Assembly: GCF_000518665.1 (NCBI RefSeq) | Contig: NZ_JAEA01000011.1 | Span: forward strand, 62,001 to 126,000 | Source of the DNA: Microvirga flocculans ATCC BAA-817 | GTDB lineage: Bacteria; Pseudomonadota; Alphaproteobacteria; Rhizobiales; Beijerinckiaceae | Length of the DNA stretch: 64,000 bases | Reading direction: 5' to 3' | Notes under the pieces: generated by a model | Database searches by the model: none | Told to the model about the DNA's origin: nothing | The model's input: only the letters and a program-made list of their open reading frames with translations | Translations under genes and position numbers: made by a program | In this document: positions 47,025 through 56,483 of the stretch, in pieces | How positions within the stretch are numbered: the first letter of the stretch is position 1 | Layout of the letters: every line of letters begins with the position of its first letter

Positions 47025-47210
47025 GGCACCTGAGCATTGCCCGACCGAGCCGGTTCCACCATCTTTCGGAAGCTCCAGAGGGCGGCCCTGCCCCCTCCCG
47101 GCGGTCCGTCTGACTTCAAAGGGTGACGAAAGCCTTTCTTAACGCTATAGAGCCAGGCTCCGCACCCGCAAAGGCGGCTCCATTCCTGTTATTCTGCGTA
47201 GGCCCGGCCC

Positions 47211-47822
47211 ATGCCCTTTTCCGTTCTGGACCTCGTCGTCATCGGTATCGTCCTGATCTCGGCCCTCCTTGCTGCGGTTCGCGGCTTTACCCGAGAGGTG
47301 CTCGCCATCGTGGCATGGGTCGTGGCCGCCGCGGCCGCCTGGTACCTGCATCCGGCCGCCCTGCCCATCGCGCAGCAATATATCAGCAGCAACACGGTGG
47401 CGCTCATCGCGTCCATCGGCGGCATCTTCATCGTCACCCTGATCATCGTCTCGATCATCACGGTTCAGGTCTCCGACCTGATCCTCGATTCCCGCATCGG
47501 CGCCCTCGACCGGACGCTGGGCCTCCTCTTCGGCGCGGCGCGCGGGTTCCTGATCTGCGTGATCGGCTGGGCTTTCCTGGGCTGGCTCCTCCAGGGCAAG
47601 GAGCCGGAATGGGCCGCGGCCTCCCGGACCCGGCCCGCCATGGAGAACGCCCGCGACAACATCATCGCCATGCTGCCGGACAACGCCGAAGCCCTGCTCC
47701 AGCGCCTGCGCCACAAGGATGGGCCGACAGAGGCCGAGCCCGCCGAGCCCGATCCGCAGCGCCCGGCCACGCCTGCGCCCGCAGCCCCGGCCGCGCCCCA
47801 GGCTCCGCAGCGGCGCGGCTGA
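47211..47822 (+). CDS. cvpA: CvpA family membrane protein
   Basis: A 203-residue protein with four membrane segments and the CvpA start SVLDLVVIGIVLISALLAAVRG. The Gly/Arg loop RIGALDRTLGLLFGAARG is characteristic. CvpA proteins are linked to colicin V production and purine-operon transport-like roles; function is unsettled. The C-terminal 40 residues are Pro/Ala-rich. It precedes purF, the usual neighbour. Confidence 0.9.
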   Translation: MPFSVLDLVVIGIVLISALLAAVRGFTREVLAIVAWVVAAAAAWYLHPAALPIAQQYISSNTVALIASIGGIFIVTLIIVSIITVQVSDLILDSRIGALDRTLGLLFGAARGFLICVIGWAFLGWLLQGKEPEWAAASRTRPAMENARDNIIAMLPDNAEALLQRLRHKDGPTEAEPAEPDPQRPATPAPAAPAAPQAPQRRG

Positions 47823-47934
47823 AGCCCTCGCGCGTCACGGTTCAGCCAGCGTCACAATAGCCATTGGCGATTGGCGCAAGGCCGATTACATAAAGGCGGC
47901 GCCGGTTGGGGCGCGAATCCCAAAGGTATGAGCG

Positions 47935-49422
47935 ATGTCTGCTTTGTCTGAGACGTGGCAGGTCACACCCAAACAGGTGGACCTCGACCTCGACGGCGAT
48001 ACCCTGCGCGAAGAATGCGGCGTTTTCGGCATCTACGGGCATCCGGATGCCGCCGCCATCACGGCGCTGGGCCTTCACGCCCTGCAGCATCGCGGCCAGG
48101 AGGCGGCCGGCATCGTCTCCTTCGACGGCTCCGTCTTCCACTCCGAGCGCAAGCTCGGTCTTGTCGGGGACAGCTTCTCCGACCGGGCGACCATCGAGCG
48201 CCTGGAAGGCCTCTCCGCCATCGGCCATGTCCGCTATTCCACGACGGGCGAGACCGTGCTGCGCAACGTGCAGCCGCTCTTCGCGGAACTCGACGGCGGC
48301 GGCTTCGCGGTCGCCCATAACGGCAACCTGACCAACGGCCTGACCCTTCGCCGCAACCTGATCCGTGACGGCGCCATCTGCCAGTCCACCACGGACACGG
48401 AGGTGATCGTTCACCTCGTGGCCCGCAGCCGCAAGGAAAAGGTGGTCGAGCGTTTCGTCGAAGCGATCCAGAAGATCGAAGGCGCCTATGCCCTCGTGGC
48501 GCTCACCAACAAGAAGCTGATCGGCGCCCGCGATCCGATGGGGATCCGCCCACTGGTGCTGGGCGAGCTCGACGGCCGCTACATCCTCACCTCCGAGACC
48601 TGCGCGCTGGACATCATCGGCGCGCGCTTCATTCGCGACGTCGAGAACGGCGAATGCGTGGTGATTTCGGACGGAGGCATCGAATCCTTCCGCTTCGCGC
48701 CCCAGGTCGCCCCCCGCCCCTGCATCTTCGAATATATCTATTTCGCCCGGCCCGATTCCATCGTGAACGGGCGCAGCGTCTATGCGGTGCGCAAGGGCAT
48801 GGGCCGCGAGCTCGCGGCGGAGGCTCCCGCCGATGCGGACGTGGTGATCCCGGTGCCGGATTCGGGCGTGCCGGCGGCCCTGGGCTTCGCCCAGAGCTGC
48901 GGCCTGCCCTATGAGCTCGGCATCATCCGCAACCATTATGTCGGCCGCACCTTCATTCAGCCGACCCAGTCGGTGCGCGAGCTCGGCGTGCGCATGAAGC
49001 ACTCGGCCAACCGCGCGGCCATCGAGGGCAAGCGCATCGTACTCGTGGACGACAGCCTCGTGCGCGGCACCACCTCGGTGAAGATCGTGCGGATGATGCG
49101 CGAGGCCGGGGCTAAGGAGGTCCACTTCCGTATCGCCAGCCCGCCGATCACGCATCCGGACTTCTATGGCATCGACACGCCGGAGAAGGAGAAGCTTCTG
49201 GCCGCCACGCACGACCTGGAGCAGATGCGCGCCTATATCGGCGCGGATTCCCTCGCCTTCCTCTCCATCGAGGGCATCTACCGGGCCATGGGCGAAACGG
49301 GCCGCAACCCGGCGCAGCCGCAATTCACCGACCATTGCTTCACGGGCGATTACCCGACGCCGCTGACGGACCTGACCGTCGCCACGCCGCGCCGCCTCGC
49401 CGTTCTCGCCGAAGCCGACTGA
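47935..49422 (+). CDS. purF: Amidophosphoribosyltransferase
   Basis: First committed step of purine synthesis, moving ammonia from Gln to PRPP. The 495-residue protein has a 27-residue N-terminal extension before C28 (EECGVFGIYG), so propeptide removal is expected. The PRTase motif VLVDDSLVRGTTSVKIV is intact and no Fe-S Cys pattern was checked. The SDR gene starts 6 nt after its stop. Confidence 0.97.
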   Translation: MSALSETWQVTPKQVDLDLDGDTLREECGVFGIYGHPDAAAITALGLHALQHRGQEAAGIVSFDGSVFHSERKLGLVGDSFSDRATIERLEGLSAIGHVRYSTTGETVLRNVQPLFAELDGGGFAVAHNGNLTNGLTLRRNLIRDGAICQSTTDTEVIVHLVARSRKEKVVERFVEAIQKIEGAYALVALTNKKLIGARDPMGIRPLVLGELDGRYILTSETCALDIIGARFIRDVENGECVVISDGGIESFRFAPQVAPRPCIFEYIYFARPDSIVNGRSVYAVRKGMGRELAAEAPADADVVIPVPDSGVPAALGFAQSCGLPYELGIIRNHYVGRTFIQPTQSVRELGVRMKHSANRAAIEGKRIVLVDDSLVRGTTSVKIVRMMREAGAKEVHFRIASPPITHPDFYGIDTPEKEKLLAATHDLEQMRAYIGADSLAFLSIEGIYRAMGETGRNPAQPQFTDHCFTGDYPTPLTDLTVATPRRLAVLAEAD

Positions 49423-49428
49423 GGAACC

Positions 49429-50172
49429 ATGGACAAGCCCCTTCAGAACCGCGTCGCGGTCGTCACCGGCGCATCGCGCGGCATCGGCCGCGCAGCGGCG
49501 CTCGCTCTCGCCGAAGCCGGGGCGCATGTCATTGCGCTGGCCCGCACGCAGGGCGCACTCGAAGCCCTCGACGACGAGATCCGCGCCAAGGGCGGCTCGG
49601 CCACCCTCGTGCCGGTTAACCTGAAGGATTTCGACGCGCTCGACCGCCTCGGCGCGGCGATCTACGAGCGATGGGGCAAGCTCGACATCCTGCTCGGCAA
49701 TGCGGGCCAGCTCGGGGAACTCGCGCCGGTCACCCATATCGACCAGCCGGTCTGGGACGAGGTGATGGCGGTCAACGTCACGGCCAATTACCGGCTCATC
49801 CGCTCCCTCGATCCGCTCCTGCGGGCCTCCGATTCGGGACGGGCGATCTTCGTCACCTCGGGGGCAGCCCACAAGCACAAAGCCTATTGGGGTGTCTATT
49901 CGATCTCGAAGGCCGCGCTGGAGGCCCTGGTGCGCACCTATGCCGCCGAGACGGTGACGACGCCGGTCCGTGTCATGCTGCTCAATCCCGGCCCGCTGCG
50001 CACCGCCATGCGCCGCACGGCGATGCCGGGCGAGGATCCGCTGACCCTCAAGACGCCGGAAGACCTCGCCCCCCATATCGTGAAGCTCGCCCTGCCCGCC
50101 TGGATAGAGACCGGCAAGATCTACGACTTCACGCAGGACGGCAAAGTCATCGAGCCGCAGCCGCCCGCATAA
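49429..50172 (+). CDS. Short-chain dehydrogenase/reductase
   Basis: A 247-residue classical SDR with Rossmann motif TGASRGIG, NAG (LLGNAGQLG) and active-site YSISK in GVYSISKAAL preceded by VTSG. It uses NAD(P)H; substrate unknown. It is 6 nt downstream of purF and so co-transcribed. An SDR at this place is common in alphaproteobacteria, but its link to purine synthesis is not established. Confidence 0.9.
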   Translation: MDKPLQNRVAVVTGASRGIGRAAALALAEAGAHVIALARTQGALEALDDEIRAKGGSATLVPVNLKDFDALDRLGAAIYERWGKLDILLGNAGQLGELAPVTHIDQPVWDEVMAVNVTANYRLIRSLDPLLRASDSGRAIFVTSGAAHKHKAYWGVYSISKAALEALVRTYAAETVTTPVRVMLLNPGPLRTAMRRTAMPGEDPLTLKTPEDLAPHIVKLALPAWIETGKIYDFTQDGKVIEPQPPA

Positions 50173-50222
50173 GGCTGTCCTGTCTCAAATCCGAGGCGGC
50201 TGCGCTCCTGACGCGGCCTCGA

Positions 50223-51671
50223 TCACGGCTTGCCCTTCCCGGTCTCGTTTGCCGCGAGACGAAGCGCGTTCTCGAGCACCGTGAAAATCCGCTCGTCCAT
50301 GCACTGGGCCACGTTGAAGCGCATGAAGCCGGAAGCCGCCTGGGACACGCTGAAGACGTTGCCCGGCGCAAGAACGACATCCGCGTTAAGCGCATGGCGC
50401 GCCACCTCGGCAGCGTCGAGCCCATCCGGAAGACGGCACCAGAGAAGCATCCCAGCCTTCGGCACGATCCAGGGATGGATGCCGAGCGCCTGCAGACGCG
50501 GAACGATGCTGGCCATGCTCGCGGCGAGGCGCGCCCGCAGCCCTTCCAGATACTTGCGGTATCCGCTGCTGCCGAGGACGGCGAAGACCAGCTCCTCCGA
50601 CAGGCGGCTGCTGGAGAAGCCCGTGGCGATCCGGATATCCGTGAGCTTGTCGATCCAGTCGGGCCGCGCCGCGATATAGCCGCAGCGGAAGGACGCCGAA
50701 AGGGTTTTTGAGAAACTGCCGATCCGCACGACACGCTCAAGGCCGTCGAGGGCCGCCAGCCGGGGAGCCTGCTCGGTTTCGAAGTCGGCGAAGATGTCGT
50801 CTTCGACCACCGTCAGGGCGTATCTCTCAGCCAGCTTCAGGAGCCTGTGCGCCGTGACGCCGGACAGCGCCGCCCCGGTCGGATTGTGGAGGCCGGAATT
50901 GGTGATGTAGAGGCGCGGCCGGTGCGCCGCGAGCGCCTGCTCGAACTGGCTCAGGTCGGGACCCGCCGGCGTCTGGGGCACGCCGATCACCGTCACCTGA
51001 TGCGCGCGAAGAAGGGCCAGGAAATTGAAATAGCAGGGATCGTCCACCAGGACGGCATCCCCCGGCTGGATCAGCAGCCTGCACACGAGGTCGATGGCCT
51101 GCGTCCCTGAATCCGTCAGCAGGATCCGGTCCGGCGCAGCCTGAAGCCCCTGCTCGGCCAGGCGCCGCGACAGGAACTGACGGAGCGGCGCAAGCCCAAG
51201 CGGCGTGCCGTAATCCGTGAGTCCAGCCTCCTCCCTCGTCCGCGCAAGCCCGCGGAGTGCCCTGCGAATCTCGTCTCCGGGCATCCAGGAACCGGGCAGC
51301 CAGCCGCATCCGGGCTTCAGCACGTCCTTTCCCGCTTCGAGCGATTGCCGCGATACCCAGAAGGGATCGATGGCCCGGTCGAGGCGCGGAGCGAGTTCCG
51401 TCAGCGACAGGGGTGCGGGCGGAGCCGCGCTGTAGAAGCCGGAGCCCGGGCGGGAGCGGATGACGCCTTCGGCGGCCAGCCGGTCATAGGCCTCCACGAC
51501 GGTGGATTTCGAGACCTGCATGGTCTGCGCGACGGCGCGGATGGAGGGAAGCTTCCCGCCCGGAGCCAGGGACCGGCTGGAAATCTGGTGCCGTATCGCG
51601 CGCATGACACGCTCCACGAGCGTTCCGTCGCGACGTGCGGAAGAAGCGAGTTCGTCCACTGTACCGCTCAT
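50223..51671 (-). CDS. MocR-type GntR/aminotransferase transcriptional regulator
   Basis: A 482-residue regulator with an N-terminal GntR winged helix (about 10-80, IRHQISSRSLAPGGKLPSIR and VSKSTVVEAYDRL) fused to a fold-type I aminotransferase domain. The PLP-lysine candidate is in IGSFSKTLSASFRCGY. MocR proteins sense an amine or PLP adduct. The start at 51671 (MSGTVDEL) is inside a longer reading. It is divergent from the EamA transporter, a typical target arrangement. Confidence 0.92.
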   Translation of the reverse strand: MSGTVDELASSARRDGTLVERVMRAIRHQISSRSLAPGGKLPSIRAVAQTMQVSKSTVVEAYDRLAAEGVIRSRPGSGFYSAAPPAPLSLTELAPRLDRAIDPFWVSRQSLEAGKDVLKPGCGWLPGSWMPGDEIRRALRGLARTREEAGLTDYGTPLGLAPLRQFLSRRLAEQGLQAAPDRILLTDSGTQAIDLVCRLLIQPGDAVLVDDPCYFNFLALLRAHQVTVIGVPQTPAGPDLSQFEQALAAHRPRLYITNSGLHNPTGAALSGVTAHRLLKLAERYALTVVEDDIFADFETEQAPRLAALDGLERVVRIGSFSKTLSASFRCGYIAARPDWIDKLTDIRIATGFSSSRLSEELVFAVLGSSGYRKYLEGLRARLAASMASIVPRLQALGIHPWIVPKAGMLLWCRLPDGLDAAEVARHALNADVVLAPGNVFSVSQAASGFMRFNVAQCMDERIFTVLENALRLAANETGKGKP

Positions 51672-51680
51672 CGTTCCATG

Positions 51681-51708
51681 ACAGTTTTGCCAAACTGTAT
51701 TGCACTGT
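51681..51708. promoter_or_regulatory. Candidate MocR operator
   Basis: acagttt (51681-51687) and aaactgt (51692-51698) form a perfect 7-bp dyad with 4-nt spacer; a third actgt half-site follows at 51704-51708 as a direct repeat. It lies between the divergent MocR gene and EamA gene and is the best operator candidate. Confidence 0.5.
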
Positions 51709-51762
51709 CTCTGGAAAAGCCATGCCGACCGGTTGAAATCGAGCCATACGGGAGGGCCAGGC

Positions 51763-52680
51763 ATGGACAGGACGACGGAAGGGTGGATCTGCGGTTTTCT
51801 CGGGGTGGTGATCTTCAGCGGATCCCTGCCGGCAACCCGCATCGCAGTTCTGGATATCGAGCCGCTGTTCCTGACATTGGCGCGCGCCTCGATCGCCGGT
51901 CTCCTGGCAATGGCGCTGCTCATGCTCCTGCGCCAGAAATATCCTGGCCGAGGCGATCTCCTGCCGCTCGCCATCGTGTCCCTGGGCGTTGTCGTCGGCT
52001 TCCCGCTGCTGACGGCGCTCGCCCTGCAGCACATCACGGCCGCACACTCCATCAGCTTCGTCGGCCTTCTGCCGCTCACGACGGCGATCTTCGGCATCGT
52101 CCGCGGAGGCGAACGGCCGAGGCCTGCCTTCTGGCTCTTCTCCGGCCTGGGCGCCGTCTGCGTTGCGGGTTTCGCCCTCCTGCAGGGCCCCTCGACATCG
52201 CCCCTGGGCAATCTCCTCATGCTGGGAGCCATCCTGCTCTGCGGCCTCGGCTATGCGGAGGGAGCAAAGCTCTCACTGACGCTCGGCGGCTGGCAGGTGA
52301 TCTCCTGGGCGCTCGTTCTGTCCCTGCCCCTGATGGCCGGGCTGATGCTTTTGAACCTGCCGCCGTCCTGGACCGGAATCGGCATGCCCGCCTGGCTGGG
52401 GCTTGCCTATGTGTCCCTGTTCTCGATGCTGATCGGTTTTGTCTTCTGGTACCGGGGCCTCGCCCTCGGGGGCATCGCCGGAGTGGCGCAGCTGCAGTTG
52501 CTCCAGCCCTTTTTCGGCCTGCTCCTGGCGGCGCTGCTGCTGCATGAGAGCGTCGGCTGGGAGATGATCGCGGTCAATGTCGCCGTGATCGCCTGCGTCG
52601 CAGGCGCAAGGCATTTCGCAAAGCCCGGCGTTTCGCGCAAGGTCGCCGGCCAGAGCGAAGAAATCGTCATCTCCCAATGA
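51763..52680 (+). CDS. EamA/DMT family transporter
   Basis: A 305-residue drug/metabolite transporter with about ten membrane segments in two EamA repeats (AAHSISFVGLLPLTTAIFG near the end of the first). GGAGG 7 nt upstream supports the start at 51763, not one 21 codons earlier. DMT proteins export amino acids or small molecules; the divergent MocR regulator suggests an amine or amino-acid ligand. The direction of transport is inferred. Confidence 0.9.
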   Translation: MDRTTEGWICGFLGVVIFSGSLPATRIAVLDIEPLFLTLARASIAGLLAMALLMLLRQKYPGRGDLLPLAIVSLGVVVGFPLLTALALQHITAAHSISFVGLLPLTTAIFGIVRGGERPRPAFWLFSGLGAVCVAGFALLQGPSTSPLGNLLMLGAILLCGLGYAEGAKLSLTLGGWQVISWALVLSLPLMAGLMLLNLPPSWTGIGMPAWLGLAYVSLFSMLIGFVFWYRGLALGGIAGVAQLQLLQPFFGLLLAALLLHESVGWEMIAVNVAVIACVAGARHFAKPGVSRKVAGQSEEIVISQ

Positions 52681-52682
52681 AA

Positions 52683-52705
52683 ATGGCCGGGACGAGCCCG
52701 GCCAC
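52683..52705. terminator. Hairpin between convergent EamA and glpX genes
   Basis: atggccggg (52683-52691) and cccggccac (52697-52705) pair around acgag. It is nearly the reverse complement of the element at 61579-61601. T-tracts are short, so terminator strength is uncertain. Confidence 0.6.
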
Positions 52706-52730
52706 GGTGCTTCGAGCCCTGCGCCTCAGT

Positions 52731-53729
52731 TCAGTCGAGGTGGAACTTCGACAATTCGCGGTGCTCGCCATAGATGCGGCGGACGGTGCCTGTGGCGGAG
52801 CGGTAGACCACGGTTTCGGTGGTGATCACGTCCTTGCCGAAATGAACGCCCTTGAGCAGACCGCCGTCGGTCACGCCGGTGGCGGCCACGATCACGTCGC
52901 CGCGGGCGAGGTCCGTCATGTCGTATTTCTTGTTGGGATCGGTCACGCCCATCTGGAACGCGCGGGAGCGCTTCTCCTCGGTGTCGAGGATGAGGCGGCC
53001 CTGCATCTGGCCGCCGATGCAGCGCAGCGCACCGGCCGCGAGCACGCCCTCAGGCGCGGCGCCGATGCCGAGATACATGTCGATGCCCGTCTCTTCCGGC
53101 TGGGTCGTAAAGATCACGCCGGCCACGTCGCCGTCGGAGATCAGGCGAACGCCCGCGCCCGTCTTGCGAATGGCGGCGATCAGCTCGGAGTGGCGCGGAC
53201 GGTCGAGCACGAGGCAGTTGATCTCGTTCGGCTTCACGCCCTTCGCCTTGGCGAGCGCGTGAATGTTGTCCTCCGGCGAGGCATCGAGATCGACGACGCC
53301 AGCGGGATAGCCCGGACCGACGGCGATCTTGTGCATGTAGACGTCGGGAGCCGCCAGCAGCGTGCCGGATTCGGCCATGGCCATCACGGCGATGGAGCCC
53401 GGCATGTCCTTGGCGCAGAGCGTGGTGCCTTCCAGGGGGTCGACGGCGATGTCCACCTTCGGGCCCTGCTTGTTGCCGACCTTCTCGCCGATGAAGAGCA
53501 TCGGCGCTTCGTCACGCTCGCCCTCGCCGATCACCACGGTGCCGTCGATGGGGAGCTTGTTCAGTTCGCGGCGCATGGCATCCACGGCGGCCTGGTCGGC
53601 CGCCTTCTCGTTGCCGCGGCCGCGCAGCCTGGCGGAAGCCACCGCCGCGCGCTCGGTCACGCGGACGAGTTCCAGGGTCAGGATGCGCTCGATGATTTGG
53701 CCCGGTTGGACGGTAATGCCTTGCGACAT
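52731..53729 (-). CDS. glpX: Class II fructose-1,6-bisphosphatase
   Basis: GlpX-type Mg/Mn-dependent phosphatase of gluconeogenesis. The 332-residue protein has VDPLEGTTLCAKDMPGS with the metal and phosphate residues, GEGERDEAPMLFIG earlier and RGDVIVAATGVTDG later. Start 53729 (MSQGITVQPGQ). It is downstream of hom, a common pairing in alphaproteobacteria. Confidence 0.95.
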   Translation of the reverse strand: MSQGITVQPGQIIERILTLELVRVTERAAVASARLRGRGNEKAADQAAVDAMRRELNKLPIDGTVVIGEGERDEAPMLFIGEKVGNKQGPKVDIAVDPLEGTTLCAKDMPGSIAVMAMAESGTLLAAPDVYMHKIAVGPGYPAGVVDLDASPEDNIHALAKAKGVKPNEINCLVLDRPRHSELIAAIRKTGAGVRLISDGDVAGVIFTTQPEETGIDMYLGIGAAPEGVLAAGALRCIGGQMQGRLILDTEEKRSRAFQMGVTDPNKKYDMTDLARGDVIVAATGVTDGGLLKGVHFGKDVITTETVVYRSATGTVRRIYGEHRELSKFHLD

Positions 53730-53760
53730 GGATAAATCGACTCCCTCTTGAAGGTGATCC

Positions 53761-53778
53761 GGCGGGCTTGTGCCCGCC
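53761..53778 (-). terminator. Short hairpin between hom and glpX
   Basis: ggcgggc (53761-53767) pairs with gcccgcc (53772-53778), 7 nt past the hom stop. There is no T-tract on the minus strand, so it probably only partly separates hom from glpX. Confidence 0.35.
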
Positions 53779-53784
53779 CGATGA

Positions 53785-55107
53785 TTAATCCCGCTCGATG
53801 CGGATGACTTGGGGCGGTTCGGCGATAAGACCATCCCTCGAAATCTTCTCCACGGCCGAGCGGATGGAGGCTTCCGTCGCCGCGTAGGTGATGAGAACGA
53901 GGGAGACCGGCGCGCCGGAGCGGCCATGGGGATCCTGCGTCGCAGCAACCTCGGAGCGCTTCTGCAGAATGCTCTCCAGCGAAATGTCCTCTTCCGCCAT
54001 GCGCGTCGCCACCCCGGCGGCGACGCCCGGGCGGTCATGGACCGTGAGGCGGATGTAATATCCGCCCTCGTGACGCTGCATCGGGGCGCGCGGCGCTTTC
54101 TCCAGCTGCGCGACGGGCTTGCCGAAGAGCGGCTGGACATGGCCGGCCGCCACGTCGGCGATGTCGGCCACCACTGCGGAAGCGGTGGCGTCACCCCCGG
54201 CCCCCGGGCCGATCAGGGTCAGCTCGCGAACCGCATCCGCGTCGATAGTGACCGCGTTCGTGACGCCCATCACCTGCGCGATGGACGAGGTGCGGGGCAC
54301 CATGGTCGGGTGAACGCGCTGTTCGATGCCGGTCTTGGTGCGCTCGGCGACGCCCAGAAGCTTGATGCGGAAGCCCAGCTCCTTCGCCATGGCGAGGTCG
54401 AGCGGCGCGATGGAGGAGATACCCTCAACATAGATCGCATCGGCATCGATCTCGGTGCCGAAGGCGAGGCTTGTCAGAATGGCGAGCTTGTGGGCCGTGT
54501 CGAAGCCTTCCACGTCGAAGGTCGGATCCGCCTCCGCATAGCCGAGGCGCTGGGCGTCCTTCAGGCATTCCTGGAAGGTGAGCCCCTCCAGCTCCATGCG
54601 GGAGAGGATGTAGTTGCAGGTGCCGTTGAGAATGCCGTAGAGGCGCGAAATCCGGTTGGCCGGCAGCGCCTCCCGAAGGGTCTTGATGACCGGAATGCCG
54701 CCGGCGACGGAGGCCTCGAAGGCGAGCGAAACGTCCTTCTCCTCGGCGAGCTTCGCAAGGGCAAGGCCGTGCTTGGCAAGCAGCGCCTTGTTGGCCGTCA
54801 CCACGTGCTTGCCCAGGGACAGGGCCGTGCGCACCGTCTCCAGGGCCGTGCCATCCGCGCCTCCGACGAGCTCGACCACGCAATCCACGTCCGCCGCCCC
54901 GGCGAGATCCACCGGGCTGTCGAACCACGTGAAGCGGGAGAGATCGATTCCCCGATCCTTGGCCCTGTCCCGGGCGGAGACCGCCACGACCTGGACCGGC
55001 CGCCCGCCACGCTGGGCGACAGCCTCGTTCTGGCGGTCGAGAATGCGAATGACCGATGCGCCGACGGTGCCGAGGCCGACGATGCCGACCCGTAGGGGAC
55101 GTGTCAC
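53785..55107 (-). CDS. hom: Homoserine dehydrogenase
   Basis: Reduces aspartate semialdehyde to homoserine for Thr, Met and Ile. About 440 residues: NAD(P) domain (RVGIVGLGTVG), the catalytic block VAGGIPVIKTLREALPANRI, and a C-terminal ACT domain (YYIRLTVHDRPGVAAG) for threonine feedback. I chose GTG at 55107 since GGAG lies 9 nt upstream and the product then begins MTRPLRVGIVG, as in the family; a TTG six codons earlier is weaker. It lies between the aminotransferase and glpX. Confidence 0.95.
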   Translation of the reverse strand: MTRPLRVGIVGLGTVGASVIRILDRQNEAVAQRGGRPVQVVAVSARDRAKDRGIDLSRFTWFDSPVDLAGAADVDCVVELVGGADGTALETVRTALSLGKHVVTANKALLAKHGLALAKLAEEKDVSLAFEASVAGGIPVIKTLREALPANRISRLYGILNGTCNYILSRMELEGLTFQECLKDAQRLGYAEADPTFDVEGFDTAHKLAILTSLAFGTEIDADAIYVEGISSIAPLDLAMAKELGFRIKLLGVAERTKTGIEQRVHPTMVPRTSSIAQVMGVTNAVTIDADAVRELTLIGPGAGGDATASAVVADIADVAAGHVQPLFGKPVAQLEKAPRAPMQRHEGGYYIRLTVHDRPGVAAGVATRMAEEDISLESILQKRSEVAATQDPHGRSGAPVSLVLITYAATEASIRSAVEKISRDGLIAEPPQVIRIERD

Positions 55108-55216
55108 GAACAACAGCTCCTTCAAAGTGCCGGGCTGCTTTTACGACTGCCGGGGATTGATGTCCATGTGGACGCGCATCCCCGGCGAGCTCGTCGGCTG
55201 AGTTTTTCGAGCGGGC

Positions 55217-56437
55217 TCAGCCCCGGCGGACCAAAGGCACCACGTTGTGAAGGGTCTGGTCGGCCTGATCGAAGAACTTGCGGATGTTGCGGGCGGCCTG
55301 ACGGATGCGCTGCTCGTTTTCCACAAGGGCGATGCGCACGTAATCGTCGCCGTGCTCGCCGAAGCCGATGCCGGGCGCGACCGCAACGTCAGCCTTCTCG
55401 ACCAGCAGCTTGGAGAATTCGAGGCTGCCCATGGAGCGGAACTGCTCAGGGATCTGCGCCCAGGCGAACATGGAGGCCGTCGGCACCGGAACCTCCCAGC
55501 CCGCCTTCGCGAAGGCATCGACCATCACGTCGCGGCGGCGCTTGTAGGTGGCGCGCATCTCGCGGATGCAGTCGTCCGGCCCGTTGAGGGCCGCGGTGGC
55601 AGCCACCTGGATCGGGGTGAAGGCGCCGTAATCGAGATAGGACTTCACGCGGGCGAGGGCCGCCAGAAGGCGGTCGTTGCCGACCGCGAAGCCCATGCGC
55701 CAGCCGGCCATGGAGAAGGTCTTGGACATGGAGGTGAACTCCACCGCCACGTCGATGGCGCCCGGCACCTGGAGGATCGAGGGCGGCGGATCGTTGTCGT
55801 CGAAATAGACCTCCGAATAGGCCAGGTCCGACAGGAGGATCAGCTCGTGCTTCTTCGCGAAGGCCACGAGATCCCGATAGAAATCGAGGGAGGCCACATA
55901 GGCCGTCGGGTTGGACGGATAGCAGACGACGAGCGCCACCGGCTTCGGAATCGAGTGGGCGACAGCCCGCTCGGCGGCGACGAAGAAGTCGGGGGTCGGC
56001 TCGGCCGGAACCGAACGGATCACGCCGCCGGCCATCAGGAAGCCGAAGGCATGGATCGGGTAGCTCGGATTCGGCACCAGGATCACATCGCCCGGCGCCG
56101 TGATCGCCTGGGCCATGTTGGCGAAACCTTCCTTGGAGCCCAGCGTCGCCACCACCTGGGTGTCGGGATTGAGCTTCACGCCGAAGCGGCGCTCGTAATA
56201 GGCGGCCTGGGCCCGGCGCAGGCCCGTGATGCCCTTGGAGGCGGAATAGCGGTCGGTCCGGGACTTGCCCACCGTCTCGACGAGCTTGTCGATGACATGC
56301 TGCGGAGCCTGGAGGTCCGGATTGCCCATCCCGAGGTCGATGATATCGGCGCCGTTGGCCCGGGCTGCGGCCTTGATGCGGTTGACCTGCTCGAAGACGT
56401 AAGGGGGAAGGCGCTTGATCCGGTAAAAGTCAGACAT
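55217..56437 (-). CDS. LL-diaminopimelate/alanine-type aminotransferase
   Basis: PLP aminotransferase of fold type I, 406 residues. PLP-lysine motif SMSKTFSMAGWRMG, with the Asn in CYPSNPTA and DLAYSEVYFD. Such Rhizobiales proteins are annotated as AlaC or LL-diaminopimelate aminotransferase; sequence alone does not settle which. It precedes hom, so a role in aspartate-family metabolism is plausible. It follows the lipoprotein gene. Confidence 0.85.
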   Translation of the reverse strand: MSDFYRIKRLPPYVFEQVNRIKAAARANGADIIDLGMGNPDLQAPQHVIDKLVETVGKSRTDRYSASKGITGLRRAQAAYYERRFGVKLNPDTQVVATLGSKEGFANMAQAITAPGDVILVPNPSYPIHAFGFLMAGGVIRSVPAEPTPDFFVAAERAVAHSIPKPVALVVCYPSNPTAYVASLDFYRDLVAFAKKHELILLSDLAYSEVYFDDNDPPPSILQVPGAIDVAVEFTSMSKTFSMAGWRMGFAVGNDRLLAALARVKSYLDYGAFTPIQVAATAALNGPDDCIREMRATYKRRRDVMVDAFAKAGWEVPVPTASMFAWAQIPEQFRSMGSLEFSKLLVEKADVAVAPGIGFGEHGDDYVRIALVENEQRIRQAARNIRKFFDQADQTLHNVVPLVRRG

Positions 56438-56483
56438 GGAATTTCTCGTCCTCGAGCGGAATCAGGTGATCTCGGTATAGGTC

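Noticed and set aside
44225-47210. Complete type I secretion or toxin-immunity cassette
   Set aside because: Only the RTX protein and a hydrolase are present; no ABC exporter, adaptor or immunity gene is in the window.
47842-50076. Minus-strand frame of 744 codons opposite purF and the SDR gene
   Set aside because: Crosses two well-supported genes on the other strand and has no domain.
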